Origin: Trichoplax sp. H2
Taxonomy: Eukaryota; Placozoa; Uniplacotomia; Trichoplacea
Assembly (NCBI GenBank): GCA_003344405.1
Contig: NOWV01000093.1
Location: 62,001-126,000 of the forward strand
Length of the DNA stretch: 64,000 nt
Direction of reading: 5' to 3'
A program made the translations under genes and the position numbers. Below, in pieces: positions 48,772-62,900 of this stretch. Positions within the stretch are counted from its first letter, which is position 1; every line of letters starts with the position of its first letter. Below the pieces are notes generated by a model, which made no database searches, had not been told where the DNA came from, and saw only the letters and a program-made list of their open reading frames with translations.

Positions 48772-51700
48772 TTTTTTGCTTTTTACTCGCAGATATAATT
48801 ATATTATTGATAAAGATTATGCTGAAAATGTTATGATATGAATCTGCATCGATTTTTCCACCGTAACGCTGATGAAACCCTATTCAACTATGGTAGACAC
48901 AATGAACATAAATTCTAACGCTAGTAGTAATTCTTGAAAAGCTAGTATGCATCAAATAAAATGTAAAGCATAAAATCACCCAATTATGCATGCTGTACGC
49001 TGGCGTAAAAGTTCGATCATTGTCATAGATACATTTAACTTCTTTTACTTAAATTTTTTTATTTAGCATACCTATTCAAAGGTTCCTTAGTTGCGTATTA
49101 ATATTTAATGAGGTAACTAACTACTATTATTATTGCTGAATGAGGCTTATCTTGACATCATTAATGAATTTTAAAAATTAATTTATACAATAAGTGCCTA
49201 TACTTGTAGATTATGTAACTAGCTAACTCTATAAGTATATATGTAGCTCTTGATACAGTATTTCACCTTACTAATGTACTGGTCTACTTTATTTGTTTCA
49301 CTATTTCGAATTTTCTCTATAATATCATTAAATAACGAATGATGTATCACCTACGGATAATGGAATAGAAACAGTTATTCACGATAAACACTAAAAGTGC
49401 TTGCCCTAAATATTTGACGTTTGGTTATTTATTCCATGTATTAAGGTTCCACCGCTTACCTATGATATATTAAATTTTTCTAGTTCCAATGTTGCTTTTA
49501 CAACTTACACTTTACATGGATAGCCAAAATTTATTAGAGAAAATGGTCCTGAAATCGAATTCATCCTTTCCCAATAGGCCTCAATCGTAATCACTCGTTC
49601 ATTTACAATTTTGCTTAGAGCGAACTTTCGTCAAAGCACTACAGATTCTTAGATGGTATCTAATTGAAGATATTGTACATTACTGTATTCTACAATTGCT
49701 TTCTAGTCACTAAAATTTTCACTATTTTATTGTTGGCCCATAGGGGTATATCTAGAAGTTATAGTTAGGGATCAATAACTGAAAGTGTTATCGCTAGAAT
49801 ATACACAATATCATTCTTTGTATTAAGAAAATTGTAATGTCAGGAGCGTGTGTACTGCTGCATAATGTAGTCCTCAAAGATTAACTTTCATGAGATCCAT
49901 TCTGCTTCAATGAGCGGGTATAAGCTAGTACAAGTAATAAAAAGTAATAAAGGAACGACTGGAGTGCGTCTGTGACTACGAAGGCATAAATATTAATTGT
50001 AAATATCGATCTATACGATGTTGCTATCAGTAATATCCGTATTAAATAATAACGAATTATAGTTTGTTAAAAAAATCAGGCTTTACCAATCAAAGAAGTA
50101 AATTTGTTTGTTTCATAGAGAATCTAACATCATTAACATTGAATACTATAGCATCAGGTACCTCTTCAATTAACCTTTGCAAGACCAACATTTAGTTTAA
50201 TTTATTTTCAATTCACAGTTTACTGCAGCTTGGGCAATACCAACGTCAATAACGTCAAAGGGAATTAAAGATTACGATCAAATTGAATTATTTAGTATAC
50301 GAAGGTGTGATAATGAAAGTTCTATAAAAATAATAATTGACGATACTATATATCATACTTTATCACGGGGTATTTTCTCCTAACTGATTTCTTTTGAAAT
50401 GCATTGAGGCCGATACGGCTACATTCAAGGACAAAAATTGAGCCTGAAGCAATATTTACGTCGATAATTATAATGATGCCCACCGTGAAAATAGAAATTG
50501 AAATAGGACTTTTTGTTATAGTTATTAGTCATTACTGATGTTGCTTTCGTGACACTTTTTGTGGCCTTTGCGAATGTAGTCGTATCCCATCTACACTCTC
50601 TAGTCCTTCATGAATTAAAATTACACTTTTATTGCAATAGTAGTAGATTTCGATTCAAATATGAGCTCAATGTAACTTACTTGGCAGAATAGTCCGTGGC
50701 TATGAATATTTGTGGCTTTTTATCGTTCAGATAGATATCGCATTATAAGCAAGTATAAAATTAAACTGTAACGGCCTAAAAGGAAGATAATATCAGTCAA
50801 ATTAATAACTCAACTACCTTGCCTAAGAGTTCAACTAGCATTTAACCTAAGAGGCCATGACTTAAATTTATGCTGGGGATAAAGAGTCGGAATCAGAGCA
50901 CGCAGAAGGTTCCCAAAAGCTTAAATTACAGGCTGTCTATTTTAAAATCTTATGCAATGTAAAACACCAGAATAATAAATTACAGACTGTCCTGGATGCC
51001 ACACGTAATATTTGACAGTATAGTAGGGTAGTACGACGTATAATCTATCCAATTTTATTATCATACGAATCCTATTCGTCTCTGTATACAGGCACTTGCA
51101 TATAAACTTTACTTGCATCAGGTTAATGTTATAGGATTACAAATAGATGACTACAGATTTTGGCTCTCACATGATTCATTTCAGTTAATTTTATGCGCTC
51201 AAAGGGCTGGAATGTGCGCAAACGTAACATTGGATATGCATATCAATGTCTTACAGCCAGCTGATAATTGATTATTCTGATGTTTTACATTACATAAGAT
51301 TTTTAAATAGACAAATTTCAAGTGTCTTGATAACTGCAGTTGCAAATTCATTACTTACAGTAGATTTTTCCATCATTGCATAATCATACTAAAGATTTCT
51401 GCAAACCCTCAAATTCTGCATCACGCTAAGGTTATAACGATACCCATTCAGAGTATAATAGATTGAATTTCAGTTCGCGAGTAAAACATGCCTAGATTAA
51501 AATCCGATTTTTAAGGAGCTACCATGGACAATTTTATAAGGTATGAAATAATAAAATTTGTTTTCAGTATTATTCTCAAAGTTAGGATAAATTACACTCC
51601 CCCTACAACTCTGTATTTTAAGACGATTTTGGTTTGCTCACTCTATTAACAGCGATCCTAGGAGGACTGAAATTATTTCAATTGCCGTAAGTAATCTGTC

Positions 51701-53171
51701 ATTGAGAAATCTTACTGACCGGTACAATACAAATCTTTGCAGTCTATTATTATAACTAAACAGGATTAAGTATACACAAGACTAAGAATTGTAACTCTGC
51801 GATACTTGTTTCCTTAAACACAAGCGATAATATAGCTTTGTAAACAATATCAGATTCAAATATAGAAAAATTAACGGAAAAATGAAAGTTGTTCTATTTG
51901 CTTCAACCCACGCATTTTCACCATCTCAGATTCATTTTTAATGCCGGATAATATTCTCTATGTTATATAAATTAATTTAAGGTATCCTAATAGATATTAG
52001 CGCATCCGGTGTTGTGTTTTCTTTTTACAAAATTAAGTCTCAAAGTATAAATTTTACTTAAGTTTTACAATCAATGTATGGTAGCATGCCTTAGAACATC
52101 TGAATGTACAACTGTTAATACTTAGTAATACCTAAAATCGGATATCTTTGCGTCTGAAAAGTTAATTGGAAGTTTATACTCTGTCTAAAATAATGCTGCA
52201 CAGTTAATAAATCGAATATTTATATTATTTAATAAGGAATTAACATTCTTTGAGGATAAAATATATTTACTTTACTTACAGTAGTATCAGATTTCTTTCA
52301 GACACAAGCTATAACTTATACTTTGTACCTTTAAATCGTTAAAAGATTTTATTTGTTGCAATGTAAAGCTGATACTTAAACCATTTATGAGTGATTACAG
52401 CACGTTAAAGATTGTAGAAACATAAATATATTATTGGAAAGGGTAATATTATTACCCTGAGCATAATATATGCTCTTAATCTCTTTGCCACGAAGTTAGT
52501 TATCTAAAATAACTGACTTCAGTATTAATGCTTCAATAGAATGAGCGGTAGATCAGCAGAAATACTGTATATTCAAAAAAATTTCACTCTGCCTTACAAT
52601 AACATTAAATATGCATAATTGCTTCTATGAATTTACTAGAGATCGACAATTTTGCGATAATGTTAATAATATACAACAATTCTGCAGAAGAAATAACACC
52701 AGGAGGAAATTAAGTATTCTAATTTTCTACTGCAAATAATCTTTATCTACTGACCAATATATTAATGCATTCTAATAAATCCACTACAACAAAGGTGTGA
52801 GCAGACAGAGTATAAATAGTATCTTTTACGTAATAAATAGTGTATGAGAAACAACATACGATAGATATTCAAATCTAATCTTTCTGTATTCAATCATTTA
52901 TATTAGAAATCTTAATATAACGCTTTAATCATGATAAAAACTTGATAACAAGTAAAGCATCGATATAGTCTGTGATTATATGTATAAGGTTGAGGTATAA
53001 TATACGTCCTTAGGCAGGAAAATCTTATGCAATTTCATATTAATTTAGTGCCATCAGCTTGATCTTGGTGTTAGATGTAACTACATCTATCGATGTAAAT
53101 TAATACCAATGTGGATAGTAATGCAAATACGCTGTAATGTCGTGTTTAAATATGATTAGATTATTTTCACT
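48772..53171. other. Gene-poor DNA downstream of the secreted-protein gene and upstream of TRAF
   Basis: About 4.4 kb, AT-rich, with no supported gene. A frame of about 58 codons on the plus strand ending at 50392 has a possible acceptor but no partner exon. Confidence 0.5.
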
Positions 53172-56100
53172 TTACTGCTGTCCTGCTAACGACGGACAAG
53201 AAAACTTGCAGTTAAACTGCATAATCTCACATAGAGGTTGTAAACCGTCCGGTTTAATTTCAGTATTCCTGAATACGGAACTATGACATGTTCTCCGACA
53301 GTCTTTATTAAATCGAAGTCGACACGGAAACTTTTCTAATAATTCTAGTCATATAATGATAATGATAATTAAACAAAGTATGAATGAGTACTGATACAAG
53401 TACATTTAGGCGTCTAATAAAATGAATATTAATATTAAGCCTTAAACTATATTATTGTAATCATATAATAATTACCTTTAACTTTTATTTTCTTATCAAT
53501 TTTAAGACGTGCACTATATACTTTCCCTTCAGTGCACCGATCACTTATTTCCGGAATTTCAATAAAAGAGCCGGTATAAGGTTGCAGCGTTACGTAATTG
53601 GTCTGCAATAAAGGTCGGTAGGTTACATAGGTTTTAAAATAATTAAAACTTTGTAGTTCTATAAAGTAAATGGGAGCTAGTTTCTATCGAGATTTTAAGG
53701 GAAGGTAGACTTAAATATTTAGAATCAGCCTGAGAAGTAGATAAAATTTAACTTACCAAGATGGCTGCTAATGTTATTTTCCTTGCCTTGTCTAAGAAAT
53801 TTACTGTAGACCTGAGCCTATCATATGAAATGAGAATACAAGCTTCACTGTGATTGATTTTAGTTGCGGATATTCCCTATAAAAATAAGAACGTTAACGA
53901 AAACAACATGAGATTGTTTATTAAGCCTATTAGGTAACATATATTATCATTTCATAAGCAATAAATTGTTGTCGTTATCGAGATATCATGGGTAGATACA
54001 CCCGTAATAGTATAAACGCTGTATAAAAGGGTAATGAAGCGACATAAAAATTGCTAATTGTACTGTAGTCTGGGTAAAATAAGTCCACCATTAAGTACTG
54101 TACATAGATATAATCGAGTGTCGATATGCATGTGTTTAAAGAGATAATAATCGAGATTATTAGAATAAAGTTTGTAATTTTAAAATTTCCTAGGATGAAC
54201 CTACTTGTTATTTTAAATTATCAATATTACATTTCCTAATCCTAACAATTTTCATTATCGATGATTTTATAGCTGAATTTGATGAAAGAAATCAATTACC
54301 TCCTGTTACGGCATTTATTATTAGATTGTTAAACGCATAATTTCTCAAAAAGAGTAAATCTTTATTACTTTACTGAGATATTAATACTACAGGAAGGTCA
54401 CTATTTCATATTCAAATTATTGTATAGTGTATTATAGTGTTAATATAATCATTACCGAAGGCTCAGAATATTGTTAATGTTAATAACTGAATGTTACATC
54501 AAATTGATAAATATGGCAACATGATCAAGCGGCCCAAATTGTAAAAGCATAAATAGTTCGATGTCATGTCTACCATAATTAACGTTAATCGAGCATTGCA
54601 TCATCTAATACCGGTACCGATAATTATTAATTAACTTTATTACTAAAGATCGAAAATGTACGAATTTACTATCACACTAATGTATCTTTATAAAATAATA
54701 GATTTTAGCGGTAATATGTTGATATAAAACGATAATGCAAACTCAATCTTGGTGTTTCAAAAATAAGAAATTAAAAATTAAAACTTTTAAAGGGAACGTA
54801 TTAGATAAAAACGATAAGCCCATGATTGCATCACTTTTACTTATTTCAGTCAATTGAACATTCTCAAGAAATGTGCCATATAGCATTTTTATAAATTCTT
54901 TAAAAAAGTTAAAAATGAACGTTGTTTATGACATCTACTTAGTTATATGCTGAACGAATTAATTAATCCAGGATGCAATTATCTGCAAACAAAAACTGAT
55001 CCCCCAATTAACCAAAAGTGTTAGTATAGTTTTATCTCATATTCTTGCGCTGTTTCTTATTAGCCCGTAATTTTTTGTCTCACAGGATACTATACTACAA
55101 AAACTGTAAGGATCATTTTCTATCAGGCATCACTAATTAAACGTCTATTTCCTCCTCCCACCCACACGTATTGACGTGTCCATATTATGTTGCACAAAGC
55201 CAGGCAATTATTTTTCCCTAAAAAACAACGATGAATATCTTAACCCACATGTTGAGATATTTCGGTACTGCTATCGATTAATTATTTTCGGATCACATTA
55301 ACCACATATGGTCAATATACCTTCGATACGGATGCTACCCTAAGTTTCATTAAGTATGACCCCCAGATTGAAGAAGATACAATAGAAAAATTACTGTCAA
55401 AATTTGAGATTGTATTTCATCGGTAAATTCAATCAAAAACGGCTAGGATCAAATGAGATAAATCGCAACATGATAGAATGTATGATACAATCAAATCATT
55501 AAGTTTTACGACGGGGGTTTGATCAATCATATGAATAACTTAACCGATGTATATATTGAAAAAGTCACTTCCATTATTTGAGTTATCCGATACTAGTGAT
55601 ATTAGCAGTAAATATAATACAAATTTAATAGCATACAGGACAATCGGTTAATTAATTACATAATCCACACATAGTTTCTACTGATGTAAAATAAAAAAAT
55701 AAACTCTCGTCGTTAAAAATAAGAGATGTTTTGAAACAAACATATGGTAAATAACAGTGTAATTTAAGTCCAAACTTTGAATTTCTTGTAAAAAGAATAT
55801 ACTCTTACGTAAGTATAGCAAATGCATGACTACAATAGGAAATTAACGACTTGCTTAAAATGTTGTAAGCACGTGCATATATAAATGTAATAGCTTTGAC
55901 GCGGATTTAACATTAAAGAAAGGAGCTTTGTTTATCACTTATAAGTAGCATGTAATACTGTCGATAAGAAATCCATGAATGACACTGTAGACTTGTGAAT
56001 AGATGGCAATTACTTAGTTTATTCCTAAACTACTTGCCTGGTTGAAACAGGAATAAAACCATAGTACATCGTTTATCCAATAAAGTAAGAAATAATGATT

Positions 56101-59100
56101 AGGCTGTACTAACGATTCAACTAATAGAGCAAATACTTACATCCTTATTTACTTCACTTTCGCAAAACTTTGAAGTATGAAAACAATTCTAATTTTGATT
56201 TATAGCTTAATATACATGAAAAAACGTAAACGGTTACGATCAGGAAAGAAAGCAATATTCCTTTCAAAGCTAGTAAATGACAGAGGAAGTAAAAATGTCA
56301 ACTATCCGAAAGGGTGTGCCGATTATTACAACAGAGCTAATCAATTAATGGAATATCTATAAAATGGTAATTGTCCATGAAGTTGTGCGAACAATAATTA
56401 AGAATGAAAATTATGATGACTACGTTGCCGGAACCATAACCCTTATGTTTTAATTAAACGGAAATGAAAAATTGTACAGCACTATTATGATGTATGATAC
56501 CACCCCTTAGCATTATACGGTCTCTATATTTCTGAAGGTAATTTATTAATTATTATTATCAATCCATACAGAAAAGTAACTAGAATCTTGGATAATAAAA
56601 TAATCTATCTCATTGATAGTTAAATTATTCATTGTACATACATTCTATTTAGTAGTACTGCTTAGTACCGCGCAACGTCGGACGATATAATCAGAAAAAA
56701 TAAAAAAATAAGCCCTTAGTTATTGTAGGTCTTTATAGAGCAGGTTAAACGTATGAATGCATTAATAAATATAAAGTATTAATATATCTTGTAGATAAAT
56801 CATTAATCTGATATTAAACCATGTAAATTAAAGATATCATCAAATTGTGCGTTTTGAATATTAATAGGTTAATATCGATACTAGATTTAAACTGAAATCT
56901 TTTTGTATTGTATTTCTTTCATTATGCCCTTTAATTTTCACCTTAAAGTCTTATATAGAGAGTAATTGCACTATTACTTATATATGCGTATTTTAACGAT
57001 TGGCACAACCAGCAAAATATATCACAAGTACCTATGGTGTGTCGAAATACTATGAGACAAACTCAAACAAATTATTGAAAATGTCACCTACATAAATCCG
57101 GTTGATCGTTTTCGATGATTTTATTATCAAACTGTAACAATATCAACCAGACATTAGATCATGAATAATTATGTTGCCTTCATAATAATTGCCTTCAATT
57201 AATCTTATATAGCATTACCAGCCATATACAGCAATGAGAATGAAGGTTTCAGAAATAATAATATATGAAATGAATTGATTAATACCTTGAATTAAAATTA
57301 AGAATCATGATTTAAGAAATAGTACGTCTGTCTGCTTTAATTATTGGTACTATATCACTATCTGCTTTAATTATAATTACTATATCACGATAATGTATAA
57401 ATATAACTTCCTATATCAGCAGATTTTTCGATTGTCTACAACTTAACTCTCGTTTGCTATTGAATATGGATACACTTTGCAATATCAATACGTGTAACAA
57501 CAACGTCAAATAATAATGAATCTAGGTTATTACGGAAGTGTTATATATGGTAATTACTTCTCTTATGCTGTTTTTACTGTGTTCTTTAACGTGTCAATAA
57601 ATTGATGATGGCAACCAATATAAAAAGGAGGCATATAATTGTAAGCTGATGAGTACTATAAGAAATTACTCAGTTGTTGTCATGAAGTCCTTGTATGTAG
57701 CAGTTACATCGTTGCTACAGAGTCTATCAATTAATGGCTAAGCATTAAGATTTTTATGTGATCCAAGTAGACAAAGACTTCATTGAACACTCTAAAGTCT
57801 TAATGGTCAGTAAAAGAACAATAATCTTCTAAGCTATTTAAATTTTTTCTTTTATTGGCTAACGTCGCCTTACTAACCAAGTCTGATCACATTATTAATT
57901 AATTATTACAGTAACTGCATACCGCGACTGGTTAAGTACTTATGGTAAAAACTGCTATTAGTATTTTTACCATGACATATTATTTCTTAACTCGCACACT
58001 GCTCATAATTTAACTAATAAGCTGATGATATTGTTAAATCAGGTTTCTAATTAGCTTAACTTATACAGATATTTTAAACTTTTAGCTTTTTATGATATTA
58101 CATGAATTACTTAACTATCTAAATCGAATAAAGGTTTTGTGATTTAGCTCAAATATCATCATTTGGAACGAAACTAGAACAATATCATGCATCAAATGCA
58201 TTGAGACAAAGAAAGAGAAAAAGACAGTAATTAGATTGATGCTTATATTTTAGAAATTTAATGTATATCATAAGGTCTAAGATTAATTATTCCTACAATA
58301 ATAATTAGAATTGTTTTTGAAATTATTATATGCTATATTAAAACGATTTCGAAAGAGATTCTAATTCAATAGGAGGTAGTAGGAAAGGGTTATAGTTGCC
58401 GATGGATCGAAATCATGTGTACACAAATTTTTAAAATACAATAAATGAGGTTAAAGTTGCCCTAATAAAATCAACTACGTGTTATTCTAAAAATCCAAAG
58501 AAGTGTATAAAAAGTCATAAATTAATCTATTACCAGAAAAATGATCATATGAATTAAATATCTTATGAAGTAGTCCATTTAGAAATCGATTGCATAAACT
58601 GGAAAGAGTTAACCAAAGATATGAATAATCAAGCGCTATTGAGGAATTCGACGAAAAATGGAAAAATATTTATAATTATTAATTAGATGATCAGAAGCTT
58701 ACGACAGTAAGTGTGGGCGTTCGATTTACCTTCCTACCTTATGTAAGAAAAATTATTGCCTTCTAGCAAGCTAAAAGTACCAGTAACGTTGATTTTGATA
58801 TCTTATAAAATCTAAAAGCTATAATTTAAGGTTAAATTGACTCATACACGTAGTCACTAAATTGTTAAAAATCAATAATTTATATTTAGTTATCATCATT
58901 CAAGTTCTAATAATGTCTATTTTTACTTAAAATTAACGAGAAGTCAAAAAATTTTGACCGTATGGAGAACTATTGTCTGTTAATGCTATCTTAAATTATA
59001 GATGACCCGATCCAATCACCAATATAGAATCAATTTTCTTAAGCAATAATAAATACCGAATGAAATACAAATTTCACTATGGTAATATATATAAGTACCA

Positions 59101-59992
59101 ATTTTAGTATACAGTTTTAATTGATGACATTATCAATAAAGGCAATGATAGGAAAGTAGCTCCGTTGGCGTATATTGACTTTGATAGTTACTATAAACAC
59201 GACAGGATTATGAAATATTAATAGGACCGGTACATAAATAATATTGAATAACAAAATAACTTCTGCAGGATAATTTCGACAAAAGTTCTTTCAAGCTAAA
59301 ATGATACCGTGCATTACACTCTTCCTAAATTAATTCACTTGAAATAAATATTACTAACTATTTACTCTTGCATAAAATTGAAAAAAAATAGATTATAAAG
59401 TGTGATGATACTTACACTTAAGAATTATTGTTAAAAAGTAAATCATCAGTATTACCCAGCCTATTTCTTTTATCCATAATACCCTCCTCATTTTAAACAG
59501 GTGGACATATTTTATAAGTTATTATACAGCGAGATCTCGTGCATCTAAGGCACTTACTCTCGATTTTGCAGTATAGAGCATAATATCTCGTTAACTTAAC
59601 GACTTTCAAATATGGTTAATTTGCAAGGTAAATAGATGATTAATGTGTACACATTCAAGTACGCATCAATATTAAAAAAAACAAGAAAGACTTACCGTTA
59701 CGAAGTTGAAATAGGATTCTACCATTAAGTATGGACTCGGTGGTTTCTTATTAGCTAGCACATTATCCGATATAGCTTCTGTTGAGAAGGTATCAGTTTT
59801 CGATTCTGCCGTTGGTAAAGCTGTACTACCAATCTGACTATCATTACCGGTAGTATTCGTAGTAGTTAGATTTTGGTCATCAATTTGTTGGCGATATGCA
59901 GTCATAGCCAAAATTGTTAATGAATAAGATTGTAATAGGATGATCATTATCCAACTGTTGAAATAAATTGAATTTATCCTTGAGATTATCAT
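53172..59992 (-). CDS. Unrecognised secreted cysteine-rich protein, 238 residues
   Basis: Four exons with canonical splice sites and agreeing phases: 59696-59992, 53757-53876, 53476-53602, 53172-53344 (stop TAA). The protein starts with a signal sequence (hydrophobic about 14-32, WIMIILLQSYSLTILAM). Next is a Ser/Thr-rich stretch with three N-glycosylation sites (Asn41, Asn46, Asn50) and a KK pair at 82-83. The remainder has eight cysteines (112, 162, 189, 197, 201, 220, 227, 231) and no other helix, so it looks like a secreted, disulfide-bonded domain. The last exon reads KDCRRTCHSS, QPLCEIMQFNCKFSC. The spacing fits no cystine-knot, Kazal, NTR or insulin pattern that I know. The first intron is 5.8 kb and could hide another exon, though phases already match. 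The exons are convincing; the function is unknown. A secreted ligand or matrix protein are both possible. Confidence 0.72.
56177..56362 (+). CDS. Possible small ORF with hydrophobic start and basic cluster
   Basis: An ATG-to-stop frame of 61 codons inside the long intron, opposite strand. It starts MKTILILIYSLIYM, like a weak signal sequence, followed at once by KKRKRLRSGKK. No family is recognised and nothing supports its expression. Probably chance. Confidence 0.12.
   Translation: MKTILILIYSLIYMKKRKRLRSGKKAIFLSKLVNDRGSKNVNYPKGCADYYNRANQLMEYL
57331..57390. repeat. 30-base tandem duplication
   Basis: tctgctttaattattggtac, then tatatcacta at 57331, and again with small changes at 57361. Confidence 0.85.
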
Positions 59993-62900
59993 TTTCCTTC
60001 TTAGTAGCCAAAGTTTTCTTCTTCTTCAATAGCAGAATAAGGCAATCGAGTTGAGTTACACCGACTTAAAAAGCAGCTTATACTGATGGTTGTAATCTCT
60101 ATAGGTGGCTAATGTTATTGATTATATATGCAAATCCAGGTATATATGTATACATACAGATAGAAAGGGAAGAATGTAGGCGTTACGCGTTACACTGATC
60201 TATTAGTGACACAATATGTATAAGTGTAAATAGATTTAGAGGTAGAAAGATTTACGTATATGTAGGTATCTGTGTAAGTATGCAAATAGCATTTAGAGGA
60301 AAAACCTAGGCATGTAAGTACTGAGTAGATATATCTCTAGTTGTAACTATAAGAGTATGAGAACTATAAACCTGTCAATTCAAAAGACTGACTAAGTTAA
60401 CGATTTCAAGAGAATGCGGATTTTTAGAGTGATAGCGCCCAATTTATACATCTCGTTGAACAATTCAAAGCTCATTAAAAATTGATACATCATCAAGCAT
60501 CAGGCCCTATCGACGTGGAGCAATTTTAACAATAATCAACCTCTATGCCCTCTAAAGAAGAGCAATGACTTTGTCATATATAACAATAGTACGTATTAAA
60601 GATACGAATTACATTGACAGGTCGAACTTACTTTATCATATAAATAAAATCATATATTATTAGCATAAATAGTTTAAATGATCATGTGATCCGATAGATT
60701 AAAAGATATTGAAATGAGTAATAAAAATGAGTAATAGAAATGAGTGATCATGATAATGTTTTTATCGACCATGATAATTTAAACATTAATAACTATATAT
60801 ATTTTAGAATTGATAAATTTGTTATGAAATAAATGAAAAAAGAAAAAAATTGTTATGTCGTAAGGAGGATTGTAATTAATGGCTATGTGATTGTCTATTT
60901 TGTTATTGCGTAATGGAGATCAAGAACAGACGGGTTTTAATCTGGTTGATAAATAATTTCCTGGCTATATTAATCTTAAAAATGATAGGTAACATTTAGA
61001 ATTCATTTACGTATGCACCTATCAATATCGATTTCAAAGCAGCCGATATTGCTTGGCTTTTATTTACATTTACATTTATACATAGTGCTATACGTAGGCT
61101 AACTGATTGTGTAGCTCTGTCTATTCTACGATTCCATTTTTGGAAATAGTAACAAAAAAATATCCATTAAGTAATTATTATACAAAGTATGAAAGGCCAT
61201 ACATAGATGATAATGAATTACAGCAAATTAATGTTTTGTTTTAACAATCTTTTGTTTATTGTATATGTATCATTCATATAGCTATTTATATTTGTCATCA
61301 TTTTCTAATACAGATCAATCTATCTATCTAAACACTCACTCCTGCATACAGAAATGCTCTATCATGTAAGTGGTGATACTTGTCATTATCGTTGTTGCTT
61401 TCTGACTAATGCCTAATATGTAAATCTAGCCTAAATTGGCATGCAACTGCACATAAAACAAATATTCCAATAATGAGTATAAATCTTGATTTCAAGGCGG
61501 TAAAATAAATTATAATTAGGAATAAGATAAAACTTTTTCTTAATTAATAACCGGCATAAGTACTCCTCTTACTTACGGCTCCGTCGCATATTGATACTTG
61601 GCTCATTTATGCACGTGTTCAAGACATGTTACGTTAATTATAATAAATAGAAATTTAACCCTCGTCATAAGGTTTCCTAATATGATCATAATTTACTTTG
61701 AATAGCTGAATAGTTACGGTGTTTTGCTACAAACAAAAAAGTCTCCTCCAGATGTAGTTATTATTTTCTATTGCTACCGGTTTAAAACTCTAATATGCTA
61801 ACGTAATTGTTGATCGTAAATTCTTTTATTTTTTCTATTCTAGAGTTTTTTACGACTATTCCGCGTTTCCATTGCTAAGGTATTTTATACATATCAAAAA
61901 TTTAAATTCATTGCCATCCTACTTCTTTGATTAATATCAGTCAGATGAAATAATCATAGTTATTTACTGTAATTCTATCATGATGTATGTATACGATTAG
62001 AAAGTTTTGTATATTACAGGCTTCTTTTCAATGACTGCCCACATTAAATTACATCATTTATTTGATTGATAACCAGCAAAGTCTTATTATTTATATCCGT
62101 AGTACAGGAAGAGTCCTAAAGGAGGAAACGAAAGTCATATTACATCTATCAGAAACTGTTTGAACTTTTACTTGTTTTATTGAATTCATGTCTTTGATTA
62201 TTGCCTTGGAACAGTTGTAGCCTATTTATTATTTTTCTATTTTTTTCTTTTGTATCAGTATATTGCTATATTATGAAAAAAAAGGGTAACGATATCCTAC
62301 TTAGATAATATTATACAACCACCTATTAATAATACAGTACAAATGTAAAGCCAAATATAAAGGATAGCTAATGAATCATGCCAATTATTAGATATTTATT
62401 CTACGGTAGACTTTCTACTTATTGATAGTTCAAACTTTGCCTCAATACTCTAGATATTTAGTTAATTATGAATTTAAACTCATTTCTTAATAACATAAGA
62501 CTTGCGATAATTAAAAAGTCATCAAGTTTGATCCTATTAATATTTAGCAATTGATTTGTAATATTATGGCTCCATTTTCTGTTGCACACGCAATTTGCTA
62601 AGATATCAAAGGAATTACAATCAGAGTCGAGCGTATCATTAACTTGTACCTATCATTTCTTGGAAAGTTATTTATAGCATCGGATAATTGCAAACAGATT
62701 GTAAGCCTAAAAAATACTTTATCAGCTTCGTAAAATCATAGTCGATTCTAGTAGGTTAAAGTTATTAATATTTTTACGTAGCGTTAAATTAAATTGTAAA
62801 AAATTTGACTTCAATAGCATCCATAGAATGAGATCAATTACACTCGTACTCAAAGAAGGTAAAAGGCGTATCTAATATATAGTCCTTCTTCAGTTTTCAA

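Larger units (their letters stand above)
53877..59695 (-). other. Long intron 1 of the secreted-protein gene
   Basis: 5.8 kb, very AT-rich. It contains a 30-base tandem duplication (57331-57390) and a 61-codon plus-strand ORF (56177-56362), but no clear exon. Confidence 0.5.

Noticed and set aside
50190-50392. 58-codon plus-strand frame with a possible acceptor (ttcacag)
   Set aside because: The only neighbouring exon-like segment (about 50118-50158) is out of phase, and no donor or homology supports it.
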